The notes beneath the pieces are model-generated. The model saw only the letters and a list, made by a program, of their open reading frames with translations. It made no database searches and was not told the origin of the DNA. From Granulicella arctica (GTDB lineage: Bacteria; Acidobacteriota; Terriglobia; Terriglobales; Acidobacteriaceae): 64,000 nt of DNA. This document shows positions 18,931 through 28,048 of this stretch, piece by piece (position 1 is the first letter of the stretch; every line of letters begins with the position of its first letter). The translations under genes and the position numbers were made by a program. The stretch covers positions 1,793,187 to 1,857,186 of the forward strand of contig NZ_JACCCW010000001.1 of NCBI RefSeq assembly GCF_013410065.1. The letters run 5' to 3'.

Positions 18931-19680
18931 CTACTGCTTGCCGAACCGGTAGATGATGCCGCCGGAGATCGCAAAGAACTCCCGGGTCTCCGTGCCGAAG
19001 TGCTCGAGGATCAGGTCCGGTGAGAGACGCACGGCGATGTTCTTTGAGCGGTTGAAGTCGATGCTGCCGCCTAGTGCTGCAATCGGCTTGGTGCGATTCG
19101 TATACAGCCCGGTCTGGGCAAAGTCCGCCGCGGTCAGGCTGCTGGTGCTGTAGTTGAAGCCGCCATGGGCCACGCCGGCGTAGCCGTGGTAGTTGATCGC
19201 AGCGTAGTGGTTCTTCGGTCCGCGATACTGTGCTCCGCCCATGATCGCATTCAGGTACACCAGGGGCCGGTTGTTGACGAACGGGTTAGGAGTGACGGGG
19301 GTCGTTCCGGCCTCACCGCGATAGTCCAGGCCCAGGCCGAGATTCCGCGTGATGTAGTACGTCCCCAGAATCTCGCCGCCAGCGAGGTTTGCGCGCTTGG
19401 GAAGAGTCTGCCCGGCCTGAAAGTTCATGAAGTTGATGCCGCCGTAGATCTCGTAGCGGTTATCGTAGCTGACCGGTGCGGCTGGCCCCAGCTTGTTCTG
19501 CGCCTTTGCTGTTGCCGCGCCCGCCAGCAGGACGCCGGCAACCATCATCCCATTCAGCGCATGGACCACCATCCGCCGCACCCCAAATTGCATTGCATCC
19601 TGCGTCCAAGCCGTCTTCAATCGCAACATCGTTCTCCAAATCTCAGGTCTTCGGTATCCGCTCTGCTGTTCCGTCTGCAT
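18931..19680 (-). CDS. Outer-membrane beta-barrel protein, unknown function
   Basis: Up to 249 residues; the real start may be internal, since the hydrophobic signal segment ([25 protein letters not shown]) begins about residue 37 and an ATG (MQFGVRR) lies just before it. After the signal the sequence shows alternating hydrophobic strands ([43 protein letters not shown]) and ends [10 protein letters not shown], typical of small OmpA-like eight-stranded barrels. No OmpA peptidoglycan domain is present. It converges on glgC. Confidence 0.7.
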   Translation of the reverse strand: MQTEQQSGYRRPEIWRTMLRLKTAWTQDAMQFGVRRMVVHALNGMMVAGVLLAGAATAKAQNKLGPAAPVSYDNRYEIYGGINFMNFQAGQTLPKRANLAGGEILGTYYITRNLGLGLDYRGEAGTTPVTPNPFVNNRPLVYLNAIMGGAQYRGPKNHYAAINYHGYAGVAHGGFNYSTSSLTAADFAQTGLYTNRTKPIAALGGSIDFNRSKNIAVRLSPDLILEHFGTETREFFAISGGIIYRFGKQ

Positions 19681-19809
19681 TTAGGATATATCGTCAGCGA
19701 CACGTCTGCTTCCAGGCCTGCAACGTATCTCTATGGAACGGGTGCTTGTGCGACAATGAAGCGTGCCACTTGGCGCTGCCATTGCGCTTCAGTAGCAGGG
19801 AGAAATGAT

Positions 19810-20022
19810 ATGGGCGAACTACTTACACCAACACATCTGATCGTGATTGCAGTCGTCGTTCTCGTGCTTTTCGGCGGCAAGAAGCTGCCTGAGCTGGGCA
19901 AAGGGCTGGGCGAAGGTCTGCGCGGCTTCAAGGACGGCATGAAGGGCGTGACCGACGAGGTCAACAAGCCTGCCGAGACCACGCACACCGTGACACCGAA
20001 GGCGGAAGAGTCCGTCAAGTAA
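19810..20022 (+). CDS. tatA: Twin-arginine translocase subunit TatA/E
   Basis: 70-residue protein with an N-terminal membrane helix ([38 protein letters not shown]), the [11 protein letters not shown] hinge and amphipathic helix of TatA, and a short polar tail. It forms the pore for folded proteins in the Tat pathway. The ATG at 19810 is the only sensible start. tatB and tatC are not adjacent. The ppk2-like gene follows 72 bases downstream on the same strand. Confidence 0.93.
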   Translation: MGELLTPTHLIVIAVVVLVLFGGKKLPELGKGLGEGLRGFKDGMKGVTDEVNKPAETTHTVTPKAEESVK

Positions 20023-20094
20023 CGGCTGTCCTTCCTCTGGCGGTGGGTGCCCGCCGGACCTGTGCCAGCGCCGCGTTGTGCAGGGCTGATCGCC

Positions 20095-20901
20095 ATGAAA
20101 TTGAAGTCGCCGTACCTTATCAAGCCAGATACCCGCGTCCGGTTGTCGCATCTGGGCACCGACGACGATGGCGGCTACAAGACGAAAGAAGAGGCAGCCC
20201 CGGTCCTGGTCAAGCATCGTGCCCGGCTGGATGCCTTGCAGGATGTCTTCTACGCCAGCCAGCAGCACGCCCTGCTCCTCGTTATCCAGGGCATGGACAC
20301 GGCCGGCAAGGATGGCACGATCCGGCATATCTTCTCTGGAATCAACCCCCAGGGATGCGACGTCACCTCCTTCAAGGTGCCGACGACGTTCGAGGCACGT
20401 CACGATTTTCTGTGGCGTGCGCATAACGCTGTGCCGCCTCGCGGGATGATCGGCATCTTCAACCGCTCGCACTATGAGGATGTCCTCTCGCCGCGCGTCC
20501 ACAAAGCGATTACGGGCAAAGAGGCGCGTCAACGGCTCGACGACATCAACCAGTTCGAAGGCATGCTTGCCGACAACGGCGTCCTCATCCTCAAGTTCTT
20601 CCTGCATATCTCCCAGGCCGAGCAGACCGCGCGCCTGCGTTCGCGCATCGACACGCCCGACAAGCAATGGAAGCTCTCCGCCGCCGACTTCAAGGAGCGC
20701 AAGTTCTGGCACGAGTACCAGGGCGCCTACGACGATCTGATCTCCGCGACCAGCCACAAGCATGCTCCGTGGTTCGTTATTCCATCGGACCACAAGTGGT
20801 ATCGAAACGTGGCGATCTCGCAGATCATCGCCGATGCCCTAGACAGCCTGAAGCTCAGCTACCCCACGCCAGAGCTCGACCCCAAGACCATCAAGCTTTA
20901 G
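20095..20901 (+). CDS. Polyphosphate kinase 2 family nucleotide phosphotransferase
   Basis: 268-residue PPK2-family enzyme that transfers phosphate between polyphosphate and nucleotides. The P-loop-like block is IQGMDTAGKDGTIRHIF (about 64-80), followed by VTSFKVPT, HDFLWRAHNAVPPRGMIGIFNRSHYEDVL and the lid region with KFFLHIS. The one-domain length fits class I or III; the substrate (AMP, ADP or both) cannot be settled by eye. The ATG at 20095 is followed at once by family-like sequence. Its TAG overlaps the stop codon of the convergent EamA gene. Confidence 0.9.
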   Translation: MKLKSPYLIKPDTRVRLSHLGTDDDGGYKTKEEAAPVLVKHRARLDALQDVFYASQQHALLLVIQGMDTAGKDGTIRHIFSGINPQGCDVTSFKVPTTFEARHDFLWRAHNAVPPRGMIGIFNRSHYEDVLSPRVHKAITGKEARQRLDDINQFEGMLADNGVLILKFFLHISQAEQTARLRSRIDTPDKQWKLSAADFKERKFWHEYQGAYDDLISATSHKHAPWFVIPSDHKWYRNVAISQIIADALDSLKLSYPTPELDPKTIKL

Positions 20902-21773
20902 AGCGTAATCATGACCACGGCCGCAGCGGCGACCAGCATTCCCAGCCCCTGCCGTCGCGTCGGGCGTTCGTGCAGCGTCCACGCGGCCAGCAGGATCGTC
21001 GTCGCCGGGTAAAGTGAGGCCAGCACAGCCGCTACATCCAGCCGTCCGGCTTGCGTCGCGGCGACAAAGAGCAGGTTGCCCGAGGTATCCATCAGCGCCG
21101 TCAGCAACACCCATCGAACCGCTGTCCACGTCACCTGAACCTTGTCTGTGCCGCCCTTCAGCAACAGCCCCATCAACATTAGCGAGCAGATGCTGAGGCT
21201 CCCCATGCGGCACATCGCCATCGTCCACACCGGCCCGGATGAGCCTGCCATCTTCAACCCTACAAAGTAGATGCCAAATCCTGCTCCGGCCAGCGATGCC
21301 AGCAACATCGTGCCTCTGCCCGTGGCTTTGCCTGCACCCGGCTTGTCCGGTCCGGCGGCGATCATCCAGATTGCCGCGCCCGCGACGATGAAACCGGCCA
21401 ATTTCACCAGTCCTGGCGAGCCATCGACGATGATCGATACCGCTGCGGGAATTGCGGCTGCGAGCAGACCGCTCACTGCGGCAGACGCTCCCATGGCTCC
21501 CCGCGACAGCGCGATGTAGAACGCCGTCAGTGAGAGCCCGGCGATCACACCGGACCCCAGACCCCACGCCAACACAGCGCCATGCGGAAAGGGTGTGCCA
21601 TGCACCAGCGCAATCGTCAGCAGGATGCTGAAGCTTGTCAGGTGGCTCATCAGCACGATGCGCAGCGCTCCGCCGACGCTGCCGCCGACCGTCTTGACGC
21701 CCATGCCTCCGCTAAAATCGCCGCCGCCCCACATCAGGGCGGCGGCGAGTGCAAGCAGGATATTCCCCTGCAT
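20898..21773 (-). CDS. EamA/DMT-family transporter
   Basis: 291-residue membrane protein with about ten hydrophobic helices arranged as two halves, as in drug/metabolite transporters of the EamA type. The first half starts LLALAAALMWGGGDFSGG, and the second repeats the layout around LASLAGAGFGIYFVGLK; YPATTILLAAWTLHERPTRRQ near the end is a typical EamA closing motif. Substrate unknown. Its stop overlaps the ppk2 stop on the other strand (20898-20901). Confidence 0.88.
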   Translation of the reverse strand: MQGNILLALAAALMWGGGDFSGGMGVKTVGGSVGGALRIVLMSHLTSFSILLTIALVHGTPFPHGAVLAWGLGSGVIAGLSLTAFYIALSRGAMGASAAVSGLLAAAIPAAVSIIVDGSPGLVKLAGFIVAGAAIWMIAAGPDKPGAGKATGRGTMLLASLAGAGFGIYFVGLKMAGSSGPVWTMAMCRMGSLSICSLMLMGLLLKGGTDKVQVTWTAVRWVLLTALMDTSGNLLFVAATQAGRLDVAAVLASLYPATTILLAAWTLHERPTRRQGLGMLVAAAAVVMITL

Positions 21774-21813
21774 CAGATCGTTCCTCGTTCCTATTTCTGG
21801 TTAGAGATGGAAA

Positions 21814-23133
21814 CTACTGAGCCTGGATGACACGGGGCCGCTGATCGCCTGCCGTCGGGTAATAGCCCTCTTTGGCGATCACCGTTAGGTTAGGCCGCAG
21901 CACCTTCACCTCGAGCTTGCGGTATTTGCCATCCACAAAGGGCTCATGCGAGTAATAGCCAACGGTGTACTGCGTCCGAACCTCTTCCGCGATCTTCTGG
22001 AAGCTGCGTGCGATGCCCGGTGTACGATACTCCGCATCAATCTGCCCGCCGGTTGCTCCAGCGTAGAGCGGCAGGATGTCGTCGCGCATCTGGAAGGGCA
22101 GGTGGATGCGGTCGATGAAGCCCGTTCCCGGAATCTTGAAGTCGCCGATCAACGTCCCGTAGACGGCAACCTTGTTCGTCTGTAGATACCGGATCACGTC
22201 CTTGGACTTTGCCGTGCTGCCGTACTCTTTTCCATCGCCGATCACATACACGATCCGCCGCCGACCGGGGCCAGCCTTCGTGGTAGCCTGTGCTGCCGCC
22301 AGAATCGCGTCGTTCAGCGTGTGGACCTCGCGGGGCGCATTCAGCTCGATCCCCTGGTGGTTGCGCACCGGCGCGGTGTTCGGGTCGAAGTTCTGGTTGT
22401 TGATATTCGTCGTCTGCGACAGCGGCCCGCCCAGCGGCATCAGTGGCTCGCGTCCAACCGCCTTCGAGCGGTCCAGCACCGCGTTCAACCGGGCGCTCTG
22501 TCCACCGGTAAAGTCCGTCTGCTGCTGTGGCCCATTGTTGTACGTAAAGACCGCAACCTCGTCATACGCGGCGAAGGCGCCCTGTAGCGCGTCCAGAGCA
22601 TTGTTGACCTTGGTCATCTCGTCGAACGTCATGGACTGGTCGATCACCAGCGCCACCGAGAGCGGGAAGGGGTCAACCGTGAACAGCTGCATTCTCTGCC
22701 GGAGCCCGTTCTCATAGATGCGCACGTCGCGCCAGGTCAGGCCCGGGACGAGCTGACCCTTCTTATCCTTCACGGTAAAGGGAACCTGCACGAAGTTGAC
22801 CTGTACGGCCAGCGTAAAGGCCTTTGTCCCCTCACCCGCTGCCGGAAGCTCCGGCGGAGGCCCGTCGTCATCCTCATGAGCAGCTGGCTTGGCCGAAGAG
22901 GAGGGGAGGCTGGTGCCGGGGGCATCCTGATCCTGTGGGGTGGTGGAGGTCGCTCCGGTCGAGCTAGGCGTCGTCCCGATGCCCGGCGTGACCGGGCCGA
23001 GCGGCACAGATTGGGGCTTCGGAGCGTCCGGAATCGCCTGCTGTGCAACGTCCTGTTGTGCGACACCCTGCGGTGCCTGCTGCTGGCCCAACATCATGCA
23101 CGCCAGAGCCCCTGCTAATACGCTATGTTTCAC
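21814..23133 (-). CDS. Secreted acidobacterial VWFA-related protein
   Basis: 439 residues: signal peptide (about 1-25), a Gln/Pro/Ser-rich linker to about 95, then a von Willebrand A-like domain of the acidobacterial VWFA-related type. Telling blocks are FVQVPFTVKDKKGQLVPGLTWRDVRIYENG, PLSVALVIDQSMTFDEM (a DxSxT-like MIDAS region reading DQSMT), VIGDGKEYGS and the C-terminal VRTQYTVGYYSHEPFVDGKYRKLEVKVLRPNLTVIAKEGYYP. The domain is presumed to be extracellular and adhesive; the partner is unknown. It is divergent from a second VWFA-related gene at 23319. Confidence 0.88.
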   Translation of the reverse strand: MKHSVLAGALACMMLGQQQAPQGVAQQDVAQQAIPDAPKPQSVPLGPVTPGIGTTPSSTGATSTTPQDQDAPGTSLPSSSAKPAAHEDDDGPPPELPAAGEGTKAFTLAVQVNFVQVPFTVKDKKGQLVPGLTWRDVRIYENGLRQRMQLFTVDPFPLSVALVIDQSMTFDEMTKVNNALDALQGAFAAYDEVAVFTYNNGPQQQTDFTGGQSARLNAVLDRSKAVGREPLMPLGGPLSQTTNINNQNFDPNTAPVRNHQGIELNAPREVHTLNDAILAAAQATTKAGPGRRRIVYVIGDGKEYGSTAKSKDVIRYLQTNKVAVYGTLIGDFKIPGTGFIDRIHLPFQMRDDILPLYAGATGGQIDAEYRTPGIARSFQKIAEEVRTQYTVGYYSHEPFVDGKYRKLEVKVLRPNLTVIAKEGYYPTAGDQRPRVIQAQ

Positions 23134-23318
23134 TTGCCGAATCCCCCGTAACTATCCATCCATGAGAGTATCAGCGCAAGCAGCGCACCGCCACCTCGTA
23201 CTTTGGTCTTACCTCCTTGGACGCACGCCACCCCCTGGACGTTGTGCTTCTGATTTGGCCGGTAGCCAACCGCGCAAATTTCGCTGACACACTCCGTTCC
23301 TTCGTCGTCTAATACGGT

Positions 23319-24356
23319 ATGCGTCTTCAGTTTCTGTCCGTTGCCCTGCTCGCTCTCGGCCTCTCTCCTGCCCTCTTCGCGCAAGAGGCCCCCTCGCCCG
23401 GTGGTCCGCCGCCCGCCAGCGACGCCCCCGACCAGCCTGTCGGCAGCGATCTCGAGACCCTCAAGGTCAACGTCAACCTCGTCAACGTCTACTTCTCCGT
23501 GCGCGACAAGACCGGATACATCACCAATCTGCACAAGAATGATTGCAGCATCGACGAAGACAAGACCACGCAGACCATCAAGAACTTCACCCAGGAGAAG
23601 AACCTCCCGCTGACCATCGGCATCCTGCTCGACACCAGCGGCAGCCAGCAGAACGTCCTCCCGCTGGAGCAGGACGCCGGAGCTCGCTTCCTCAAGGAAG
23701 TTCTGACTCCCAAGGACGAGGCGTTCCTTATCTCATTTGATATCAATGTCGATCTGCTCACGGACTACACCAACAACGCCCGCGAGATCGACCGATCCAT
23801 CCACCGTGCCTCCATCAACACAGGTGCCGGGACCGGCTCCGTCACCGGCAACGGCACCCCCCGCGGAACGCTGCTCTATGATGCCGTCTACCTCGCCGCG
23901 CACGACAAGCTACGCCAGGAGGCTGGCCGCAAGATTATCGTCATGCTCACCGACGGTGGTGACCAGGGCAGCCAGGAGAATCTCAAGTCCTCCATCGAGG
24001 CCGCTCAGAAGGCCAATGCCATCATCTATGTCATCCTCATCGCCGACCGCGGCTTCTACGGCGGTGGCTTCGGCATCAACCTCGCCGATACCGGCTCCCG
24101 CGATATGCAGCGCCTCGCCACCGAGACCGGTGGCCGCGTCATCAACGTCGGCAACAACGGCCGTAAGTTGGAAGACGCCTTCGACCAGATCCAGGACGAG
24201 CTTCGTACCCAGTACCTCGCCAGCTACACCCCCACCAACCTTAAAGCCGACGGCACCTTCCGCAACCTGAAGATCGCCTGCGGCAAAGACCAGAAGATCC
24301 AGGCCCGCAAAGGCTACTACGCCATCGCCGGTGGCGGCCTCGACGACAACAACTAG
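23319..24356 (+). CDS. Secreted acidobacterial VWFA-related protein (second of a divergent pair)
   Basis: 345 residues with a signal peptide (about 1-21, ending PALFAQ) and one VWFA-related domain. It carries VNLVNVYFSVRDKTGYITNLHKNDCSIDED, a MIDAS motif DTSGSQQNVLP, VMLTDGGDQGS and the closing block ELRTQYLASYTPTNLKADGTFRNLKIACGKDQKIQARKGYYA. It lacks the long Gln/Pro linker of its divergent neighbour. The 185-base gap between the two genes must hold both promoters. Ligand unknown. Confidence 0.9.
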   Translation: MRLQFLSVALLALGLSPALFAQEAPSPGGPPPASDAPDQPVGSDLETLKVNVNLVNVYFSVRDKTGYITNLHKNDCSIDEDKTTQTIKNFTQEKNLPLTIGILLDTSGSQQNVLPLEQDAGARFLKEVLTPKDEAFLISFDINVDLLTDYTNNAREIDRSIHRASINTGAGTGSVTGNGTPRGTLLYDAVYLAAHDKLRQEAGRKIIVMLTDGGDQGSQENLKSSIEAAQKANAIIYVILIADRGFYGGGFGINLADTGSRDMQRLATETGGRVINVGNNGRKLEDAFDQIQDELRTQYLASYTPTNLKADGTFRNLKIACGKDQKIQARKGYYAIAGGGLDDNN

Positions 24357-24377
24357 CGTGATGACAACGGAGGGTCG

Positions 24378-25457
24378 TTATTTGTCGCCAAAGACCAGAT
24401 GCCTGCCGAAGAAGGGGAGAACCTCCGTGTAGACGCGGCCGTCTTCGCCCCAGTTCGGTTCGCCCCACGTCCCGTTGTACTCTTCCGCTTCGTGGACAAT
24501 CCCGAATTCATTCAGCTTATGGGTAAAGGCCTGGTTGGAGTAAATATGATCTTCAATCGTATCGTTGCGGGCCCAATCAAACTTGAAACCCCGCAGAGAT
24601 TTCAGGTTGTCGGCATACTGGGCAATCATCGTCTCGAGTAGGAAGTTGTTGCGCAGCCGTTCGGTAAGCTTGCTGTCGATGACTAGCTGATCCCCAACCT
24701 TGTGGGCCGGCAGATCGACAAACAGCGGCGGTTTATCCGGATTCGGCAAATGGGCCTGGAAGATGGCGGTAAAGATTGTTGAGAAGCCATCCTTCCTCAC
24801 ATCATCGAGCGATGTAGCATCCGTGAGAAGGTCCCAATTCGGCCGCGAATCCATGATCTGAACGCCCGATCCGGTCCCGACGGGATGTAACGCATACACA
24901 GATCCAAATACATCGGGGTGCCGCATCCCGAAACGGATTGCGCCGTATCCTCCCATGAAATGGCCAACAATGCCACGCGAGTCCCTGCTGGGCAGCGCCT
25001 TGAAGTTCGCATCGATATAAGGCACCAGCTCCTGGATCATGAAGTCTTCCCAGTTGCCAGTCACAGGAGAGTTGACATACCAGGAGCACCCAAGTGGGGT
25101 CGTCATATCCACCGATACAAGGATGAACGGAGCGATCACTCTGCCCTCGATTGCTCGGTCGAAGAGCCTTTGAGCGTTCCGTTGGTCAAAGAGAGTGCGG
25201 TAGCTGTCGAACGGACTGGCGAGAAAATAGATCACCGGATAGCGCTTCGACGATTCGTCATAGCCCGCAGGAAGATAGACCGCCATCTTCCGTACCGGAT
25301 TGGTGCCTATTCTGTTGCCGGCAAACTTCTCCGACCGCAACTCGCGGTTCACCAACTGGCTCCCGATAGCAGCGGCAAACGATGGCGCGATGCCAGATGC
25401 TGTGAAGACAAGAACGAGCACTAGGCCTAACGCGATGCGAATTCGTGTTGAGATCAT
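24378..25457 (-). CDS. Esterase-fold protein without catalytic Ser and His (probable pseudo-esterase)
   Basis: 359 residues with a signal peptide (about 1-30) and an alpha/beta-hydrolase fold of the esterase D/antigen-85 type: MAVYLPAGYDESSKRYPVIYFLASPFDS, a long lid, and VLPFFGRHL near the C-terminus. The nucleophile elbow reads GHFMGGYGA where the family has GHSMGGYGA; the Phe codon is 24957-24959. The C-terminal position normally held by the catalytic His (YxGDH) reads YNGTWGEPNWG. Both changes suggest loss of hydrolase activity. The ATG at 25457 is one base after the preceding gene's stop; an upstream start at 25487 would overlap it. Last gene of a PadR-headed operon. Confidence 0.82.
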   Translation of the reverse strand: MISTRIRIALGLVLVLVFTASGIAPSFAAAIGSQLVNRELRSEKFAGNRIGTNPVRKMAVYLPAGYDESSKRYPVIYFLASPFDSYRTLFDQRNAQRLFDRAIEGRVIAPFILVSVDMTTPLGCSWYVNSPVTGNWEDFMIQELVPYIDANFKALPSRDSRGIVGHFMGGYGAIRFGMRHPDVFGSVYALHPVGTGSGVQIMDSRPNWDLLTDATSLDDVRKDGFSTIFTAIFQAHLPNPDKPPLFVDLPAHKVGDQLVIDSKLTERLRNNFLLETMIAQYADNLKSLRGFKFDWARNDTIEDHIYSNQAFTHKLNEFGIVHEAEEYNGTWGEPNWGEDGRVYTEVLPFFGRHLVFGDK

Positions 25458-25458
25458 G

Positions 25459-26157
25459 TCACCACACTCTCTTCTTCCATCCGTCATTGCTTCGTGCCGT
25501 CGCGACCATGTACCACGCTGGCCAAAGCAGCGCCCAATTCAGTGCCCAAAGCCCCACATTGCTCCAGGTAAAGACCATCAACACCGTTACAAGCGCTGCC
25601 AGAATGACGGCCCAGCTTAGCTGGATGCGGGTTCTTCGCAAACCTTGACGAACTCCCCAGATCGCAGGCGCCAGAAAAAGAAATAAGCAGACCGGCGGTA
25701 GAGATTGCACTCCGAACCTCGTCAGACAAAACAGGCATGGAGAACAGGTCGCAGCGATGCTCACCCAAAGAGTTCGGCGTGATAACGATCCAACAACAAA
25801 CCCACCGCTCCACGACCAACCGATCAGCAACAGTACGTGGCAGATCAGCAGCCACGCAGATCCCATCGCCAGTCCGTCTGCTTGGGGGTTTATCCAATGC
25901 TGAGAGGTCCGGCTCACTGAGAGAGATAATCCCATCAGAAGAAAGCTGCTTGGAAATGCCAGACCGAACGCTGCGAGCCATGGCTGCCAGCTCTTCCAAA
26001 GAGCCGCCTCCCTCCGGACGATCAGGCCAAGCACATCGAGCAGCCCGCTCCAGGCACCCTCGTTGATCTCCTCCAGATCGCCCCGCACCGCTTCGCGTTC
26101 CTCACTCTCCAGCAACAACGAAGCAACATCTACCAGAGACCAGCCGATGTTCGTCAT
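25459..26157 (-). CDS. Polytopic membrane protein, PadR-linked
   Basis: 232 residues: an N-terminal cytoplasmic helix-rich part (VASLLLESEEREAVRGDLEEINEG) followed by about five membrane helices from residue 60 onward. No transporter family is recognised. The ATG at 26157 overlaps the padR stop codon in ATGA, implying translational coupling, and the protein ends one base before the esterase-like gene. The N-terminal EREAVRGDLEE motif resembles short conserved prefixes seen in other PadR-linked membrane proteins, which is recollection rather than proof. Confidence 0.7.
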   Translation of the reverse strand: MTNIGWSLVDVASLLLESEEREAVRGDLEEINEGAWSGLLDVLGLIVRREAALWKSWQPWLAAFGLAFPSSFLLMGLSLSVSRTSQHWINPQADGLAMGSAWLLICHVLLLIGWSWSGGFVVGSLSRRTLWVSIAATCSPCLFCLTRFGVQSLPPVCLFLFLAPAIWGVRQGLRRTRIQLSWAVILAALVTVLMVFTWSNVGLWALNWALLWPAWYMVATARSNDGWKKRVW

Positions 26158-26483
26158 GCAAGATCCTCCGTTCGGGGAGTAGCCCACGACGCACCACGAC
26201 TGACGCGGGTCACCACATCGTAGAAATCCTTCGCTGCTTGCACACCCTTGCTTGTCACTCGAACCATGCGCTTGGCACGACCGCCGCGCTGCGCCGTAGC
26301 CTCGCCCATCCATGTCTTCAGCAGGCCCTTGGTCTCAAGGCGATCGATGGTCGTATACAGCGCTCCAATGGAGCACTTTCGTCCGGTCGTAGCCTCGATC
26401 TCTTCGCGAATCGCAGCACCATACGCCTTGTCTCCAAGTCCGGCTGCTGCGGTGATCAACAGGTATTCGAATTCACCAAGCAT
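26154..26483 (-). CDS. PadR family transcriptional regulator
   Basis: 109 residues from the ATG at 26483 (an in-frame GTG at 26495 would add four). Winged-helix PadR domain: LGEFEYLLITAAAGLGDKAYGAAIREEIEATTGRKCSIGALYTTIDRLETKGLL, with the GALYTTIDRLE recognition region. Such repressors usually control the membrane protein that follows them, matching the ATGA-coupled gene here. A perfect inverted repeat lies just upstream (26490-26506) and probably binds the regulator. No Shine-Dalgarno is evident, so the message may be leaderless. Confidence 0.88.
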   Translation of the reverse strand: MLGEFEYLLITAAAGLGDKAYGAAIREEIEATTGRKCSIGALYTTIDRLETKGLLKTWMGEATAQRGGRAKRMVRVTSKGVQAAKDFYDVVTRVSRGASWATPRTEDLA

Positions 26484-26489
26484 AATTAG

Positions 26490-26506
26490 AATCACATTGT
26501 GTGATT
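26490..26506 (-). promoter_or_regulatory. Perfect inverted repeat upstream of padR, candidate operator
   Basis: AATCACA-TTG-TGTGATT, seven-base arms and a three-base centre, seven bases upstream of the padR ATG. Its place at the likely start of transcription fits autorepression. Confidence 0.55.
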
Positions 26507-26582
26507 AATCATGCCAGATGTCAACTGATCTGCGAATGGTGCCTGCGCTCAACAGGGATGTATCGCTCCCGCTGCGATGGGA

Positions 26583-27257
26583 CTAGGCTTCCATCGCCCC
26601 TGAATACACAGCCATCCCCGCCACGGCATCGACACCCATCGCATCGAGCGCATCGACCTCGGAGCGTTCTTTGATGCCGCCGGCAACGATCAACTGTCGT
26701 GCTGTCGTCGCTCGCAGAATCGCCGCTACGTCGATGGGAAAGCCGGACATCGTGCCCTCGGTATCGACATGCGTGTACAGAAACGCCGCGCAATAATCTT
26801 CGAGCCAGGTCACGGCCTCCTCAGGAGTCAGGTTCACTGAATCCTTCCAGCCCTTTACCGCAACGCGCCCACCTTTTGTATCGACACTGAAGACCAGCGC
26901 ATCCTCGCCGAGAGCCTTCTTGAGTCCCGCCGCAAACGCCTTGTTGACGCCCTCGGCTCCAAACAGCGAAGACCCATAGATCACACGCTTCGCTCCCGCA
27001 TTAAGCAGAGCCTGCCCATCCTCAGCGGTCTTCAGGCCGCCACCAACCTGGCATGGCAGACGCTTGCAGATCATCTCGATCAACGCGCGGTTGTCGCCCT
27101 GCCGCATCGCCGCGTCGAGATCGATCAACTGCACCACGGGATACTTCGAGAAGCGCTCGATCCAGTACTCAAAGTCATCGAACGCCAGTTTCAGCTTTTC
27201 GCCCTGCACGAGCTGCACAATGCGGCCGCCCATCAAATCAATCGAAGGTAGCAACAT
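26583..27257 (-). CDS. hisA: Phosphoribosylformimino-5-aminoimidazole carboxamide ribotide isomerase
   Basis: 224-residue beta/alpha barrel for the fourth step of histidine synthesis (ProFAR to PRFAR). MLLPSIDLMGGRIVQLVQG has the catalytic Asp near the N-terminus; VGGGLKTAEDGQALLNAGAKRVIYGSSLF and VAGGIKERSEVDAL are phosphate-binding repeats. THVDTEGTMSG supplies the second-half Asp. It is slightly shorter than the E. coli enzyme. The ATG at 27257 is chosen because the family starts with the LPSIDL strand. It is the last gene of the his operon, 19 bases after hisF. Confidence 0.93.
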   Translation of the reverse strand: MLLPSIDLMGGRIVQLVQGEKLKLAFDDFEYWIERFSKYPVVQLIDLDAAMRQGDNRALIEMICKRLPCQVGGGLKTAEDGQALLNAGAKRVIYGSSLFGAEGVNKAFAAGLKKALGEDALVFSVDTKGGRVAVKGWKDSVNLTPEEAVTWLEDYCAAFLYTHVDTEGTMSGFPIDVAAILRATTARQLIVAGGIKERSEVDALDAMGVDAVAGMAVYSGAMEA

Positions 27258-27276
27258 ATCTCTTTGCTCTCTTTCT

Positions 27277-28044
27277 CTAACAAGGCAGCCGAACCGAAAC
27301 GCCGGCACGCTGCAGCTCCGCCTTCAACTCTCGCGAATCCGTCACACCGAAGTGAAAGATGCTCGCCGCCAACGCCGCATCCGCTTTGCCGCGCCCAAAG
27401 ACCTCGGCAAAGTGCGCTGCCGAACCCGCGCCGCCACTTGCAATCACCGGAATCTGCACCGCTTCGCTCACCAGCGCCGTCAGCTCGCAATCGAAGCCGC
27501 TTCGCATTCCATCCGTATCCATCGAGGTCAGCAGAATCTCGCCCGCACCCCGCGCCTCGGCCTCACGCGCCCAATCGACGACACGCAAACCTGTCGGCTT
27601 ACGCCCGCCACTCACATACACCTCGGCATCTTCAACACCTGTGCCGCGTCGAGCATCGATCGCAACAATTACAGCCTGTGCTCCGAAGCTTGCGCCGATC
27701 TCCCCGATCAGCTCAGGCCGCGCAATCGCTGCCGAGTTGATGCTTACCTTGTCCGCGCCCGCATCGAAGACAGCAGCAGCATCGTCGGCAGAACGTATTC
27801 CGCCACCGACTGTGAACGGCACAAACAGCGTCGCTGCCGTCCTCTTCACCGTATCGATCAACGTCCCGCGACCCTCATGCGTTGCCGTAATGTCGAGCAG
27901 CACAATCTCGTCCGCCCCTGCCGCAGCATGCCGATGCGCCAGCTCCGCCGGATCGCCCGCATCGATGATGTCGACAAACTGAACGCCCTTCACAACGCGT
28001 CCTCCGCGAACATCCAAGCACGCAATAATTCTCTTCGTCAGCAT
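27277..28044 (-). CDS. hisF: Imidazole glycerol phosphate synthase, cyclase subunit
   Basis: 255-residue beta/alpha barrel that uses ammonia from HisH to make imidazole glycerol phosphate and AICAR. It starts [25 protein letters not shown] with catalytic Asp11; VAIDARRG carries the second catalytic Asp; [28 protein letters not shown] and [15 protein letters not shown] are the phosphate sites. Full length. It follows a lipoyl-like gene by four bases and precedes hisA by 19. Confidence 0.96.
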   Translation of the reverse strand: MLTKRIIACLDVRGGRVVKGVQFVDIIDAGDPAELAHRHAAAGADEIVLLDITATHEGRGTLIDTVKRTAATLFVPFTVGGGIRSADDAAAVFDAGADKVSINSAAIARPELIGEIGASFGAQAVIVAIDARRGTGVEDAEVYVSGGRKPTGLRVVDWAREAEARGAGEILLTSMDTDGMRSGFDCELTALVSEAVQIPVIASGGAGSAAHFAEVFGRGKADAALAASIFHFGVTDSRELKAELQRAGVSVRLPC

Positions 28045-28048
28045 TGGA

